From assembly GCF_943192905.1 (NCBI RefSeq), contig NZ_CALPCC010000008.1, positions 28,028-92,027 of the forward strand: 64,000 nucleotides of DNA, written 5' to 3'. A program made the translations under genes and the position numbers. This stretch comes from Adlercreutzia murintestinalis (GTDB lineage: Bacteria > Actinomycetota > Coriobacteriia > Coriobacteriales > Eggerthellaceae). Below the pieces are notes generated by a model. The model saw nothing but the letters and a program-made list of their open reading frames with translations, ran no database searches and was not told the DNA's origin. The stretch's first letter is position 1. Each line of letters starts with the position of its first letter. Of the stretch, positions 40,354 to 49,603 are shown one piece after another.

Positions 40354-40471
40354 AGCCATGCACATCAGCGCATCCCTCCTGCGCGATTCGAATTGGCTCT
40401 ATGCGCCCCGTGCGTCCTATACTCCTGCCAGCGAACCGCGTACCAGACATGTACGGAGAAAAGGAGGCACC

Positions 40472-41398
40472 ATGGAAGATCAGCGAATCATCGACTTCCA
40501 TGCGCATCTCGGAGATATATTCAAAGATGCTCGAAACGTTATCTTCAAGCAGAGGCTTTCCCCTGCTGGCAAGCCAGACTCGTTCACGGTGCGCGAAGAG
40601 CGCGGGTTCAAAGGGCCGTTCATCACCGAGGATACCGACCAGGCGCTGCGAGAGTTCATCGACATCAACCACGAGCGATCAGCTGCGAACACCCTTGAGA
40701 ACATGCGACGCGAAATGGACGAGAACGGCGTCGATTTCATCTGCATCTTGCCGATCATGCCAGCGCTGAGCTTCGAGGACTACGAGGTGGTGCACATGGT
40801 GGAGCCGCGCTGCATCCCCTTCACCTTCCCCGATTTCCGCTTGGGCGCCGATGCGGGCAAGAAGCTGTTGGAAGACGCGGAGCGGGGTGCCTATGCGCTC
40901 AAGCTGCATCCGGTGCTCAGCAAGATATCGCTTGACGATCCTCTGGTTGATGCCGCGCTTGACTATTGGGAGCAAACGGGCAAACCGGTCACGTCGCACT
41001 GCGGAGCGGGCATGTATTATTACCCCGAGATCAACGACGAGTACGCCACGCCCGAATACGGCGACCTCAAGCATCTGGTCGACTGCGCGCGCCGCCATCC
41101 TGGGATCGATTTCGTTGCCGCCCATTGCGGCGGAACTGCGCAAGGCAACATCGAGCGCTTAGCGGAACTCGCGCACGACCTGGACAACTTGTATGTTGAT
41201 ACGTCATTCCGATCGCATGAGGATATCCAGTTGATGATCGAGCTCTTCGGCCGCGAGCGCGTCATGTTCGGAACGGATTGGCCCTTCGGCAGCTACCGTC
41301 GACAGATAGAACAGGTGAAGCTGGCTACCGAAGGCGACCCCGAACTGCGCGACCTTGTGTTCTATCAGAACGCGAACCGTCTGCTGCGCATCTTCTGA
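40472..41398 (+). CDS. Amidohydrolase 2 family metal-dependent hydrolase/decarboxylase
   Basis: 308 residues, TIM-barrel. Metal motif DFHAHLGD (His10, His12) near the start, then LKLHPVLSK, SHCGAGMYYYPE, FVAAHCGG and the final metal Asp in MFGTDWPFGS. This family (PF04909 type) includes ACMSD, gamma-resorcylate decarboxylase and 4-oxalomesaconate hydratase. AAAGGAGG precedes the ATG. With an AAHS-like carrier and a LysR gene it suggests uptake and breakdown of an aromatic or dicarboxylic compound. The exact reaction cannot be read from sequence. Confidence 0.87.
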   Translation: MEDQRIIDFHAHLGDIFKDARNVIFKQRLSPAGKPDSFTVREERGFKGPFITEDTDQALREFIDINHERSAANTLENMRREMDENGVDFICILPIMPALSFEDYEVVHMVEPRCIPFTFPDFRLGADAGKKLLEDAERGAYALKLHPVLSKISLDDPLVDAALDYWEQTGKPVTSHCGAGMYYYPEINDEYATPEYGDLKHLVDCARRHPGIDFVAAHCGGTAQGNIERLAELAHDLDNLYVDTSFRSHEDIQLMIELFGRERVMFGTDWPFGSYRRQIEQVKLATEGDPELRDLVFYQNANRLLRIF

Positions 41399-41422
41399 CC
41401 CCCGATGCGCCTTCGATCCCCT

Positions 41423-41458
41423 GGGCAGCAAGGTTGAACTCCCTTGCTGCCCGCTTTT
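41423..41458 (+). terminator. Rho-independent terminator of the amidohydrolase gene
   Basis: GGGCAGCAAGG, 8-nt loop, CCTTGCTGCCC then GCTTTT. Eleven-pair stem, 25 nt past the stop. Confidence 0.85.
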
Positions 41459-41463
41459 GCGCA

Positions 41464-42075
41464 TTAGCCGTAGAGCTGGCCTTCCATCCATGCTGGCTGC
41501 TGCCAACCCGACTCGCAGCTGTACTGTGCGCGATCGGGCCTCAGATGCACCAGTTGATCGGTCAGTTCGCTCACGGTGCGCGGGAAGCGGAACTCCGCAT
41601 GATCGAACGCCGGGATAAAGCCCGCAGCCTCCATTGAGCGCAACAGTGCGATCACCGGATCGTAGAACCCATCGATGCTGAGGAAGAAACACGGCCCTGG
41701 TGTGAGGTTCAGTCGAATGCGCGTCATGATCTCGGATATCTCTTCGAGCGTGCCCACCCCGCCCGGGAGCGCCACGAACACATCTCCCAGTTCGATCATC
41801 TTCGCCTTGCGCTCGCTCATGGTGTCCACCACATGCAGATGTGTCAGATCGTGCTGGGCCACACCCGCTTCAATGAAGAAGCGCGGCTCCACCCCCTCAA
41901 CAGCACCCCCGCTGGCGAGCACCGCGCGCGACAGCGTACCCATGAGCCCAACGCTGCTGCCGCCATATACCAACACATGGCCATGGCTTCCTATCCACTC
42001 ACCAAGCTGCTGAGCCGCCTGCGTGAAGCGCTCATCAACCCCGTGATTCGACCCGCAATAGACCGTGATGTTCAC
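41464..42075 (-). CDS. LOG family protein (nucleotide 5'-monophosphate phosphoribohydrolase type)
   Basis: 203 residues. VYCGSNHG at the start, LVYGGSSVGLMGTLSRAVLASGG and the defining SERKAKMIELGDVFVALPGGVGTLEEI place it in the LOG/YvdD family, which removes the base from nucleoside monophosphates (cytokinin activation in plants). The bacterial role is unclear, perhaps nucleotide salvage. Divergent from the EamA gene with 92 bp between its start and that ATG. Confidence 0.9.
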   Translation of the reverse strand: MNITVYCGSNHGVDERFTQAAQQLGEWIGSHGHVLVYGGSSVGLMGTLSRAVLASGGAVEGVEPRFFIEAGVAQHDLTHLHVVDTMSERKAKMIELGDVFVALPGGVGTLEEISEIMTRIRLNLTPGPCFFLSIDGFYDPVIALLRSMEAAGFIPAFDHAEFRFPRTVSELTDQLVHLRPDRAQYSCESGWQQPAWMEGQLYG

Positions 42076-42154
42076 GATAGCTCCTTATGCTCTCGCGCGA
42101 GCATGCCGCGCGATATGCCCGATTCGAACTTTTTAGTATAGCGAACAAGAACCG

Positions 42155-42168
42155 TATAATAGCTCGCA
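42155..42168 (+). promoter_or_regulatory. Consensus -10 box directly before the EamA start (leaderless?)
   Basis: TATAAT at 42155-42160 is seven bases from the ATG at 42168, so transcription would start at or next to the ATG. No ribosome site is visible. A weak -35 (TTTAGT, 42132-42137) has 17-nt spacing. Confidence 0.5.
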
Positions 42169-43073
42169 TGAACCGTGGTACGACATTCACGAGCGCCTTG
42201 CTCGTCTTTTTGGCGGGCGCCAGCTATGGCGTCATGGCCCCTGTGATCAAAACGGCCTATGCTGCTGGCTTCACCTGGCAGCAGACCACCGCCGGACAAT
42301 CCACCTTCGGCGTGCTGCTGTTTCTGATTGCGGTGGGCATAGCACGCTTGCGCGGTACACCATGGCAACGCCTTGATGCGAAGCAAACGGGCAAGCTCGT
42401 CGGTACCGGTATCGTCACGTGCTGCACCTGCGTGCTCTACAGCATCTCGCTGTCGTATCTGCCGGTGGCGGTCTCGTTGGTGCTGCTCTTCCAGTTCACC
42501 TGGATCGGCATCGTCATACAGGTGATCGCCACCAGGCGCGCGCCGACCGCCTGCGAGATCGTTGCCGCTCTGGTGGTGATCGCAGGCACCCTCTTAGCCA
42601 GCGGACTGCTCGATGCCGACGGACGCATTGCCTACAACCCGCTCGGCATGGCATGCGCGCTCGGCTCCGCTTTCACCTGCGCGCTGTTCATGTTCCTCTC
42701 GAGCCGTGTTGAAACGCAGCTGCCGCCCATGCAGCGCGGGCTCATCATTTGCTGCGGATCGCTGCTTCTCGCCTACGCGACCGCCCCCACCTTCGCCCTT
42801 GACGGCACCTTGCTCGCAGAGGCACCGTATGGCTTCATGCAAGGTCTCTTCGCTCTCGTATTCCCCGTGCTGCTCTTCGGCATCGGTGGCAAGAATCTTC
42901 CCACTGGCATCGTCTCCATCTTGGCATCCGCCGAGCTTCCTACCTCCATCGTCCTCTCGGCGCTGTTTTTGGGAGAAGGCGTCACCCTCCTTCAGACGGC
43001 GGGCATCGTTTTGATCCTGGTCGGCGTCGTCATCGCGCAAGCAGATTCCCTGATCAAACGCGATGCGCGCTAG
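42168..43073 (+). CDS. EamA/DMT family transporter
   Basis: 301 residues, ten hydrophobic helices in two EamA repeats. FLAGASYGVMAPVIKTAY in helix 1 and the second-half stretch SILASAELPTSIVLSALFLGEG fit drug/metabolite exporters. The first plausible ATG is 42168; the frame is open upstream to 42087 but those residues are not transporter-like. Convergent with a second EamA gene 27 nt away. Substrate unknown; amino acids or metabolites are usual. Confidence 0.88.
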   Translation: MNRGTTFTSALLVFLAGASYGVMAPVIKTAYAAGFTWQQTTAGQSTFGVLLFLIAVGIARLRGTPWQRLDAKQTGKLVGTGIVTCCTCVLYSISLSYLPVAVSLVLLFQFTWIGIVIQVIATRRAPTACEIVAALVVIAGTLLASGLLDADGRIAYNPLGMACALGSAFTCALFMFLSSRVETQLPPMQRGLIICCGSLLLAYATAPTFALDGTLLAEAPYGFMQGLFALVFPVLLFGIGGKNLPTGIVSILASAELPTSIVLSALFLGEGVTLLQTAGIVLILVGVVIAQADSLIKRDAR

Positions 43074-43100
43074 ACTGGGCACGCGACTCCACAGATGCGC

Positions 43101-44045
43101 CTACCCGTCGTCAGACTCTTCGTCGGTGGTCACGAACGCCACCATGATGCACATCAGCACCATACCTGCGATGTCATAGCCCGAAAACGCCGTCCCTAAC
43201 CAGAGCGCCGCGAGCGCCGTGGCGCTCACCGGCTCGATAGCGCCTAGCAAGCTTCCCTTCACCGACCCCACGATGGAAACGCCATGCAAGTAGAAGCCGT
43301 ACCCGCCGATGGTGCCCACCACCACCAAACCGCCAAGAAAAACGAGCCATTCAAAGAGGCCGAATGCGCTGAGCACCGCGGTAGCCCCAGCGATGCTGCC
43401 CCCTTGCGCAACGTAGATAGGCACCGCGAACACCGTACCCAAGAACATGCCGGTACCCACCACCGCAGGGCTCCCGAACCGCTCGAACAACCCGAAACGA
43501 CGCGGCACGAGAATATAAAGAGCCGTGGTCAAACCCGTAGCAATGCCCCACGCCAAACCGATCGGATGAATGTTCAGCGTGCGTATATCGCCTTGTGTCG
43601 CGATGAGCACGCTCGCGAAAAGAGCGATGATGAGCCCGATGAACTCTTTCACATGAGGCGGTTTGCGCGTCGTCACGCATACGAAGAGCATGACGAACAC
43701 CGCACCGAGCATCTGAAGCACCGTTGCCGTACCGGCATTGGTCAGCTGCACCGTTTGCGCATAACACAACTGATTGCCATACAGCGCTAGTGCGAATAGG
43801 AGCAGACCAGCCACCGTGCGCGCATGCGCGAACATGGCACGCACCGTAGCGCGTTGCGCTACGACGAGAAACGCGAAGAAGATACCTCCGCCCAGCAGTA
43901 CGCGCATCAGAGTAACCAAGGACGGCGATACCTCAGCAGCAGTGGTCAAAAACTGCACGCTCGTACCCGAGATGCCCCACAGAGCACCTCCTACCAACGT
44001 AAGGATCATCCCCTTGATCATATATGAACGTTCACGGGAATTCAT
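43101..44045 (-). CDS. EamA/DMT family transporter
   Basis: 314 residues, ten helices, two EamA repeats: LVGGALWGISGTSVQFL starts the first and IGGYGFYLHGVSIVGSVKGSLLGAIEPVSATALAALWLG the second (GAIEPV is typical). Ends in an acidic tail TTDEESDDG. Third gene of a probable operon APC permease, mazG, EamA (gaps of 15 and 35 nt). Not closely similar to the convergent EamA gene beyond family level. Confidence 0.9.
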   Translation of the reverse strand: MNSRERSYMIKGMILTLVGGALWGISGTSVQFLTTAAEVSPSLVTLMRVLLGGGIFFAFLVVAQRATVRAMFAHARTVAGLLLFALALYGNQLCYAQTVQLTNAGTATVLQMLGAVFVMLFVCVTTRKPPHVKEFIGLIIALFASVLIATQGDIRTLNIHPIGLAWGIATGLTTALYILVPRRFGLFERFGSPAVVGTGMFLGTVFAVPIYVAQGGSIAGATAVLSAFGLFEWLVFLGGLVVVGTIGGYGFYLHGVSIVGSVKGSLLGAIEPVSATALAALWLGTAFSGYDIAGMVLMCIMVAFVTTDEESDDG

Positions 44046-44080
44046 AGCGCGATCAGGTCATCGGTAGCGCGCGGAAATGC

Positions 44081-44929
44081 CTACAGACCGGCCAGCTTCG
44101 CAGCATCCCACAACTCTTCAAGCTGCGCTTGATCCATATGGTCGATCGGTATATCCATGCCTGCAGCCGCGCCTTCCATGAAAGCCCAACGGCGTCGGAA
44201 CTTCTCGCAAGTAGCACGCAGCGCCGCCTCAGCATCGAGACCCATCTTGCGGCCTACGTTCACCATGCTGAACAACGCATCGCCAAGCTCTGCTTCTACA
44301 CTACGAACGAATGCACCACCCTCTTCTTTGCTCACCTTGCCATCAGATGAGGTGGGCACCGCAGCATAGGCGGCTTGCAATTCAGCCATCTCTTCGAACA
44401 CCTTGTCGCGAACCTCATCGATGTCTTGCCAATCGAAGCCCACCGATGCTGCCTTGCGCGATAGTTTCTGAGCCTGCATGAGCGCCGGGAAGCTCTTGGG
44501 CACGCTCTCAAGCAGCGATGCATCGCACGAGGCTGTCTCGGATGCTGCAGCACGTTCGGTCAGCTTCACCTTATCCCACAGATCGAGCACTTCGTTGGCA
44601 TCTTGGGCCGCCGCATCTCCAAACACATGAGGATGGCGGCGGATCATCTTCTCATCGATGTCGCGACACACGTCGTCGATGGTGAATTCGCCTGCATCAG
44701 CAGCAATCTGACACTGGAGAACCACTTGCAACAGCACATCACCAAGCTCTTCACGCAGGTGCCGCACATCACCCGCCTCAAGAGCATCAACCGCCTCATA
44801 CGCTTCCTCGATCATGTGAGATGCAATGGAGAGGTGCGTCTGCTCCCGATCCCACGGGCAGCCATCTGGCGCTCGGAGCGCCGCGATGGTTGCGACAAAG
44901 GCGTCAAAGGCAGGATGCGTCTCAGGCAT
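44081..44929 (-). CDS. mazG: MazG nucleoside triphosphate pyrophosphohydrolase
   Basis: 282 residues, two MazG domains. First: CPWDREQTHLSIASHMIEEAYEAVDALE with REELGDVLLQVVLQ holding the EExxE/ExxD metal ligands. Second: FDWQDIDEVRDKVFEEMAELQAAY and EAELGDALFSMVNVGRKMGLDAEAALR. Hydrolyses NTPs, including damaged ones, to NMP and PPi. Sits between the permease and EamA genes. Confidence 0.93.
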   Translation of the reverse strand: MPETHPAFDAFVATIAALRAPDGCPWDREQTHLSIASHMIEEAYEAVDALEAGDVRHLREELGDVLLQVVLQCQIAADAGEFTIDDVCRDIDEKMIRRHPHVFGDAAAQDANEVLDLWDKVKLTERAAASETASCDASLLESVPKSFPALMQAQKLSRKAASVGFDWQDIDEVRDKVFEEMAELQAAYAAVPTSSDGKVSKEEGGAFVRSVEAELGDALFSMVNVGRKMGLDAEAALRATCEKFRRRWAFMEGAAAGMDIPIDHMDQAQLEELWDAAKLAGL

Positions 44930-44944
44930 GAGAACCCCTTTCGA

Positions 44945-46357
44945 TCAGCCAAGCTTGATATCGCGATGAAGCGCATATTTCACCACACAATAATAGATGA
45001 TGCCAATGACGATCCAAACGATGCCGACGATATGCGCGACCGCATCAAGCGAGATCAGAATGGCGAAGCACACGAGCGCACCTGCCAGGGGAAACAGCAG
45101 ATGCCGAAAGAGCTGCCTGCGCTGCTTGTTCTGAAACCAGCAGAACACGATCACGCACACGTTCAAGAGCGTGTAGGTGGCAAGAGCGCCGAAATTGGCC
45201 ACCTTCGCGACCGAATCAATGCCAAGAGGCTGCATAGCGAAGATCAGCACCGCCGAAAGCGCGATGACGAAGATCATGGCATTTGTTGCCACATTCGTCT
45301 TCGCATCCAGTTTGCCCATGACCTTCGGAAGCGAGCCGCCGCGGGCCATGGTGAACAGGATGACCGAAACCGACGTCTGCGTCACCAGCGCGGTGAAGAT
45401 ACCTTGCGACAGCGCAACCGCCACCGCGCAGACAAGCGCGAGCATGGGACCACCCGCCATCTGGGCCACGATGTAGAACGCGTTGTCGGGATCGTGAGCG
45501 AAACTAGCACCGGTTGGGTCGATGCACGTGGCCATGAAGCACTGCCCTGCGAAGAGCACCACCAAGATCAGTGCCATGATCATCATGGCACGCGGCGGGC
45601 CTTCCCGTTCATCTTTCGCCTGTTGCGTCAGCGTGGCGATGACACCGAATCCGACATAGGACAGCACCGAAAGCGACACTGCCGACATCATATTCGAGAA
45701 GTCGAAGGTCTGCGGATTGAACAACGCCGTGGCTGAGAAGCTGCTCGATGCAGGGTGCGAGACGATATAGAACATACCGATGCCCACAAAGGCAGCCAGA
45801 ATAGCTAGCTCAGCCACCAGCGCAATGCGGTTCACCACCATAGTGGTCTGCATGCCACGCAGCGATATGACCGACACCAGCGCCAAAAACATCAAACACC
45901 ATGCCCAAACGGGGATCTGGGGAATGAAACCATTGAGCGCCGTACCGGCGATGATGTACATCAAGGTCGGCGACACCAGATACTGCAACAGCATCAGCCA
46001 GCCCGCGATAAAGCCGATGCCCTTGCCCATGATGTGAGTGACGTACGTGTAGATGGAGCCCGACGAGGGGAAGATGCGGATCATGATGGCGAAGGAGAGC
46101 ACGCTGAACAGCACCGCTATGAACCCGATGGCATAGGCAAGAGCAGGTGCGCCACCCGACGCTTGGAACACTCCCCCGTAAATGCCCATGGGCGCTATGG
46201 GCACCATCATGATCAGCCCGTACACCACCATGTCGAATACGGTGAGCGTCTGCTTGAACGGGTTGTCGCCTTGGTGCGCGGTAGCGCCCTGCTGTGCGCC
46301 CGATGGCGCAGGCGCTGCGCTACGAGCTTTTTTGCTCTGTGTGTTCATCTCGGCCAT
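44945..46357 (-). CDS. APC family amino-acid permease
   Basis: 470 residues, about 12 helices. A ~30-residue Ala/Gln-rich N-terminal tail precedes LTVFDMVVYGLIMMVPIAPMGIYG (helix 1 of APC carriers). SFAIMIRIFPSSGSIYTYVTHIMGKGIGFIAGWLMLLQYL is the characteristic helix 2-3 region, and later ARGGSLPKVMGKLDAKTNVATNA is the typical loop. ATG either at 46357 or 46348. First gene of permease-mazG-EamA. Substrate not determinable. Confidence 0.88.
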   Translation of the reverse strand: MAEMNTQSKKARSAAPAPSGAQQGATAHQGDNPFKQTLTVFDMVVYGLIMMVPIAPMGIYGGVFQASGGAPALAYAIGFIAVLFSVLSFAIMIRIFPSSGSIYTYVTHIMGKGIGFIAGWLMLLQYLVSPTLMYIIAGTALNGFIPQIPVWAWCLMFLALVSVISLRGMQTTMVVNRIALVAELAILAAFVGIGMFYIVSHPASSSFSATALFNPQTFDFSNMMSAVSLSVLSYVGFGVIATLTQQAKDEREGPPRAMMIMALILVVLFAGQCFMATCIDPTGASFAHDPDNAFYIVAQMAGGPMLALVCAVAVALSQGIFTALVTQTSVSVILFTMARGGSLPKVMGKLDAKTNVATNAMIFVIALSAVLIFAMQPLGIDSVAKVANFGALATYTLLNVCVIVFCWFQNKQRRQLFRHLLFPLAGALVCFAILISLDAVAHIVGIVWIVIGIIYYCVVKYALHRDIKLG

Positions 46358-46573
46358 GATAGGCTCCCTACCTCATATTCTCCCTTGAAGCATATACCCA
46401 TCTCACCTGCGCTCCCCGTGTTGAACTGCGTATTGTTGTCACAGCGTTGCCACGCACATGCTCTGTTCAACGCAGCACAACGAGCAGGTTGCGGTTTTTC
46501 CACGAACGCGCTCGTTGCCTCATCGCGTGTTATCTTGAACACCATACGCAAGCCATCGACGAGCGGAGGAACC

Positions 46574-47596
46574 ATGCCCCTTAACAAGGCGGTGCGCGCC
46601 GCGATCAAAACGATAACGCGCTTGAGCTCCGGTGAGCCGATCCAGAAAACCTACGAGCAGCAGCGCACCGCAGAGGATGCCAGCGCACGGCTCACCCTCG
46701 CAAGCCCGCGCTGTCGCATTGATGACTTCTCCGCCACTGCCTCCGATGGTTACGAGATCCCTTTGAAGGTGTTCACCCCCCTCGATATAGACTTCTCGCT
46801 GCGCAACGGCTTGCATGTCAACGACGACTTTCGCGGCACCATCCTCTTCTTTCATGGGGGAGGTTGGGCCAACGGCGACGTCGATTTCTACTCAGATGCC
46901 TGCATGCGCACCGCGCTGCGCCTCGAGCGCCGACTGGTATCAGTGGATTACCGGCGCTCGCCGGAGCATCCCTTCCCGACGGCACTTGAGGACTGCTACG
47001 AGGTTGCGCGCCAGCTCTTCGAGGGCAGCTTGCTCTACGATGTTGATCCGGAGCATATCGTGCTGTTCGGCGACAGCGCTGGCGGCAACCTAGCAGCTGC
47101 GGTATCCCTGCTCGCGCGCGACCGTGGCGAATTCAAACCGCGCACGCAAATGCTGCTCTACCCGCTGGTCTACGACGATCACAGCATCACGTCCCTCTTC
47201 GATTCCGTACGCGAGAACGGCGAGGACTACCTACTGACGCGCGAACAGATCGAAGGCTATGTGAATATGTACATCCGCCGCCCACAAGATCGGACGAGCC
47301 CCTATTTCGCACCGCTTCTGTCCCTTGACCTGTCAGATCAACCCCGCACGCTGCTAATGAGCGCCGAGTATTGTCCGCTCCGCGACGAGGGCGAGGCGTA
47401 CGCCGCACGCCTCCAAGCAGATGGCACCGAGGTGGTCTGCGTGCGCATCCTCGACGGCGTGCATGGCTACTTCCTCTATCCTTCCGTGTTGAGCCTGGTG
47501 CGCGATACCTATCGGGTCATGAAGGCATTTCTAGACGGCGAGAACAAGACGGTGGGTGAGGATCCGGCATGGCTCGGGCTTCTTGGTACCGACTAG
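46574..47596 (+). CDS. Alpha/beta hydrolase, hormone-sensitive-lipase type
   Basis: 340 residues from the ATG at 46574 (GCGGAGGAACC upstream). Oxyanion motif FHGGGWANGD (His94), nucleophile elbow GDSAGGN (Ser168), acid in CPLRDEGEAYA and His in DGVHGYF complete a GDXG esterase triad. No signal peptide. Its last 28 nt overlap the start of the condensation-type gene, so the two are translationally coupled. Such esterases act on acyl esters; here the substrate may be a product of the neighbouring acyltransferase. Confidence 0.88.
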   Translation: MPLNKAVRAAIKTITRLSSGEPIQKTYEQQRTAEDASARLTLASPRCRIDDFSATASDGYEIPLKVFTPLDIDFSLRNGLHVNDDFRGTILFFHGGGWANGDVDFYSDACMRTALRLERRLVSVDYRRSPEHPFPTALEDCYEVARQLFEGSLLYDVDPEHIVLFGDSAGGNLAAAVSLLARDRGEFKPRTQMLLYPLVYDDHSITSLFDSVRENGEDYLLTREQIEGYVNMYIRRPQDRTSPYFAPLLSLDLSDQPRTLLMSAEYCPLRDEGEAYAARLQADGTEVVCVRILDGVHGYFLYPSVLSLVRDTYRVMKAFLDGENKTVGEDPAWLGLLGTD

Positions 47597-48897
47597 ACAA
47601 CGTCGGGAAGTTCTATTCCGCTGAGGCAGGAAGGCGCACGCAAACGGTCTTTCGCTTCTCTGCAGAAATGGATGACGACGTTGTGCCCAATCTGCTCCAG
47701 CAAGCGCTGGATAGCACGATCGCGCTCTTCCCCGGCTTCAACGTGTCACTGCGCAGCGGACTGTTCTGGCACTATCTTGAGCCATCGCCGATTCGCCCTC
47801 TCGTACAGCCCGAGGTGCTTCCCATCTGCTATGGCCTTCATACCGGCCCGCGCAGCGTGCTCTTCCGTGTCAGCTATTATCAGCGGCGCATCAACGTGGA
47901 AGTCTCGCACATGATATCCGATGGGCGAGGCACCTTGAGCTTTTTCCAGGAGCTCATCGGGACCTACGCTCACTACCGCTACGGCACATCGCAGCTCAGC
48001 TGCTCGGAGCATGTGCCCGCCGCCAGCAATGAGGACAGCTTTGCTAGGCATTATGCGCGCAGCAAGGCTGCCTCGACCCCCACCCAGCGCGCGTATCGAA
48101 TCGGCGGTATACGCGATGGGGGCGACCCCACGTACCTGGAATATCACCTCAGCGCCCGCATGGTGCACCAACACGCCAAACAACTCGGCGTCAGCGTGAC
48201 GAGCCTCATCATCGCCGCCGTTATCTGCGCGCTTTGCGAGACGCGACCCGCAACCGCTGCCGATCAGCCCATTCGCTTGACGGTCCCCGTTGATCTGCGC
48301 CGCTTCTTCGAATCGGAGACGACGCGCAATTTCTTCGGACTGGCCACCATAACGTATCCCGAGGCGCACTGCGAGTCGTTGGGTGCGGTGGCCGCTCTCG
48401 TTCAAGAGCAAATGCACCATGCAGCAACGCGCGAGCAGCTTGAAAAGCGCATGAATCAGATGATCGCTCTTGAGCGCAACCCTTTCCTGCGCGTAGCGCC
48501 TTTGTTCTTAAAGGATCTGGTGCTCGGATGCGCTGCGCGCATCGCGAACCGAGACATCACCGCTGCGGTCTCAAGCTTGGGCCGCATCACCTTCAGCGAT
48601 GAGGTGGATCCGCATGTGCGCAACATCAATCTCCAGACCTCCACCTTCGACCTGAACTTTCTCATCTGCACGTTCGGGGACGATCTAAGCATCGGCATTG
48701 CAACCATCTTCACCGATTTGAAAGCGATACGCGCATTCTGCCGTATCTTTTCAGCCTTGGGTATCCCGGGCTATCTCAACCTCAATAAAGATGCTACCGG
48801 AGTTGCCCGCATCCTACGCAGCACGCAGCTGCAGGAGACCGTAGAGAACCTGAGAAGGGTGCGCGAAGGAGAAGCGAATCATGATGAAATGCGATGA
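47569..48897 (+). CDS. Condensation-domain-like acyltransferase
   Basis: 442 residues resembling the CoA-dependent acyltransferase superfamily that holds NRPS condensation domains, PapA proteins and alcohol acetyltransferases. The catalytic motif HHxxxDG reads SHMISDGRG (His114, Asp118, Gly119), with Ser for the first His. LTVPVDLRRFF and NFFGLATITY fit the second half of the fold. No carrier protein or adenylation domain is nearby, so a stand-alone O- or N-acyltransferase is more likely than peptide synthesis. It overlaps both neighbours (28 and 17 nt). Confidence 0.78.
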   Translation: MARASWYRLDNVGKFYSAEAGRRTQTVFRFSAEMDDDVVPNLLQQALDSTIALFPGFNVSLRSGLFWHYLEPSPIRPLVQPEVLPICYGLHTGPRSVLFRVSYYQRRINVEVSHMISDGRGTLSFFQELIGTYAHYRYGTSQLSCSEHVPAASNEDSFARHYARSKAASTPTQRAYRIGGIRDGGDPTYLEYHLSARMVHQHAKQLGVSVTSLIIAAVICALCETRPATAADQPIRLTVPVDLRRFFESETTRNFFGLATITYPEAHCESLGAVAALVQEQMHHAATREQLEKRMNQMIALERNPFLRVAPLFLKDLVLGCAARIANRDITAAVSSLGRITFSDEVDPHVRNINLQTSTFDLNFLICTFGDDLSIGIATIFTDLKAIRAFCRIFSALGIPGYLNLNKDATGVARILRSTQLQETVENLRRVREGEANHDEMR

Positions 48898-49537
48898 ATG
48901 CGGGGTAGATTTCACGGGATCCCTCACACGCTGCCCTCTCTGCGGGAGCGTTCTTGAAGGCGCGCCTACCCCCTCCCCCTTCCCTGTCGGCCCCATACAG
49001 CGGGTCAGCACGTTTGCGCGCCGGACGCTCGCCGCACTGACCGGCGCCTGCATCGCCGCCACCATCATCGGCGCGCTGGTGCTGCAAGCATCGTGGCTCA
49101 GCACCGTTGGCCTGTGCGCAGCCATCGTCATCGCCTACCTCTTCGTGCGCAACCTCATCGTCCACACGCCCGATGTGCTGCGCATCACCGAGCGCTACTT
49201 CCTCGTGCTGCTCGCCTTATGCGCTGTCTGGTTCATCGTTGCAGGCAATACGCTTGCTACCACCTACGTGATCCCATTCATCTGCCTCGCAGCTATCCTG
49301 TTCAATTCAGTGCTCGTTGTCGTGCAGCGAGGTGCCTTCGTGGCTGGGTATGCGAAGTACTTGCTCTATAACGTGGTATTGGGTTTCGCACCGCTCGTGC
49401 TGGTTGCAACGGGTTTGACCGAAACCGCCCTGCCTGCCATCGCGAGCGCCGTCGCAGCGTGCGTGCTCGCGGTGCTCGTCGGCGTTCTCGCGCGCACGCA
49501 AACAGCCGATGAAGCACGCAAGCTGTTCTCGCTGTAA
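48881..49537 (+). CDS. Zinc-ribbon membrane protein (DUF6320-like)
   Basis: 218 residues. The N-terminus is a four-Cys zinc ribbon, CDECG (Cys4, Cys7) and CPLCG (Cys18, Cys21), then a linker and about six closely spaced membrane helices. The layout and neighbourhood match what I recall as DUF6320 proteins; the family name is from memory. ATG overlaps the acyltransferase stop region by 17 nt with GAAGGAGAAG upstream. Possibly a membrane partner that senses or flips the acylated product; unproven. Confidence 0.7.
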   Translation: MMKCDECGVDFTGSLTRCPLCGSVLEGAPTPSPFPVGPIQRVSTFARRTLAALTGACIAATIIGALVLQASWLSTVGLCAAIVIAYLFVRNLIVHTPDVLRITERYFLVLLALCAVWFIVAGNTLATTYVIPFICLAAILFNSVLVVVQRGAFVAGYAKYLLYNVVLGFAPLVLVATGLTETALPAIASAVAACVLAVLVGVLARTQTADEARKLFSL

Positions 49538-49549
49538 CAAGAACAGCTT
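49520..49549. terminator. Hairpin at the stop of the zinc-ribbon gene
   Basis: AAGCTGTTCT, 10-nt loop containing the stop codon, AGAACAGCTT. A second stem follows (CACCATC 49553-49559 with GATGGTG 49570-49576, then TGTTCTT). It lies between convergent genes and may end transcription from either side. Confidence 0.5.
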
Positions 49550-49603
49550 GCCCACCATCAGGGAAGCGCGATGGTGTGTTCTTCGTACCTGCGTGCTACC
49601 CGC

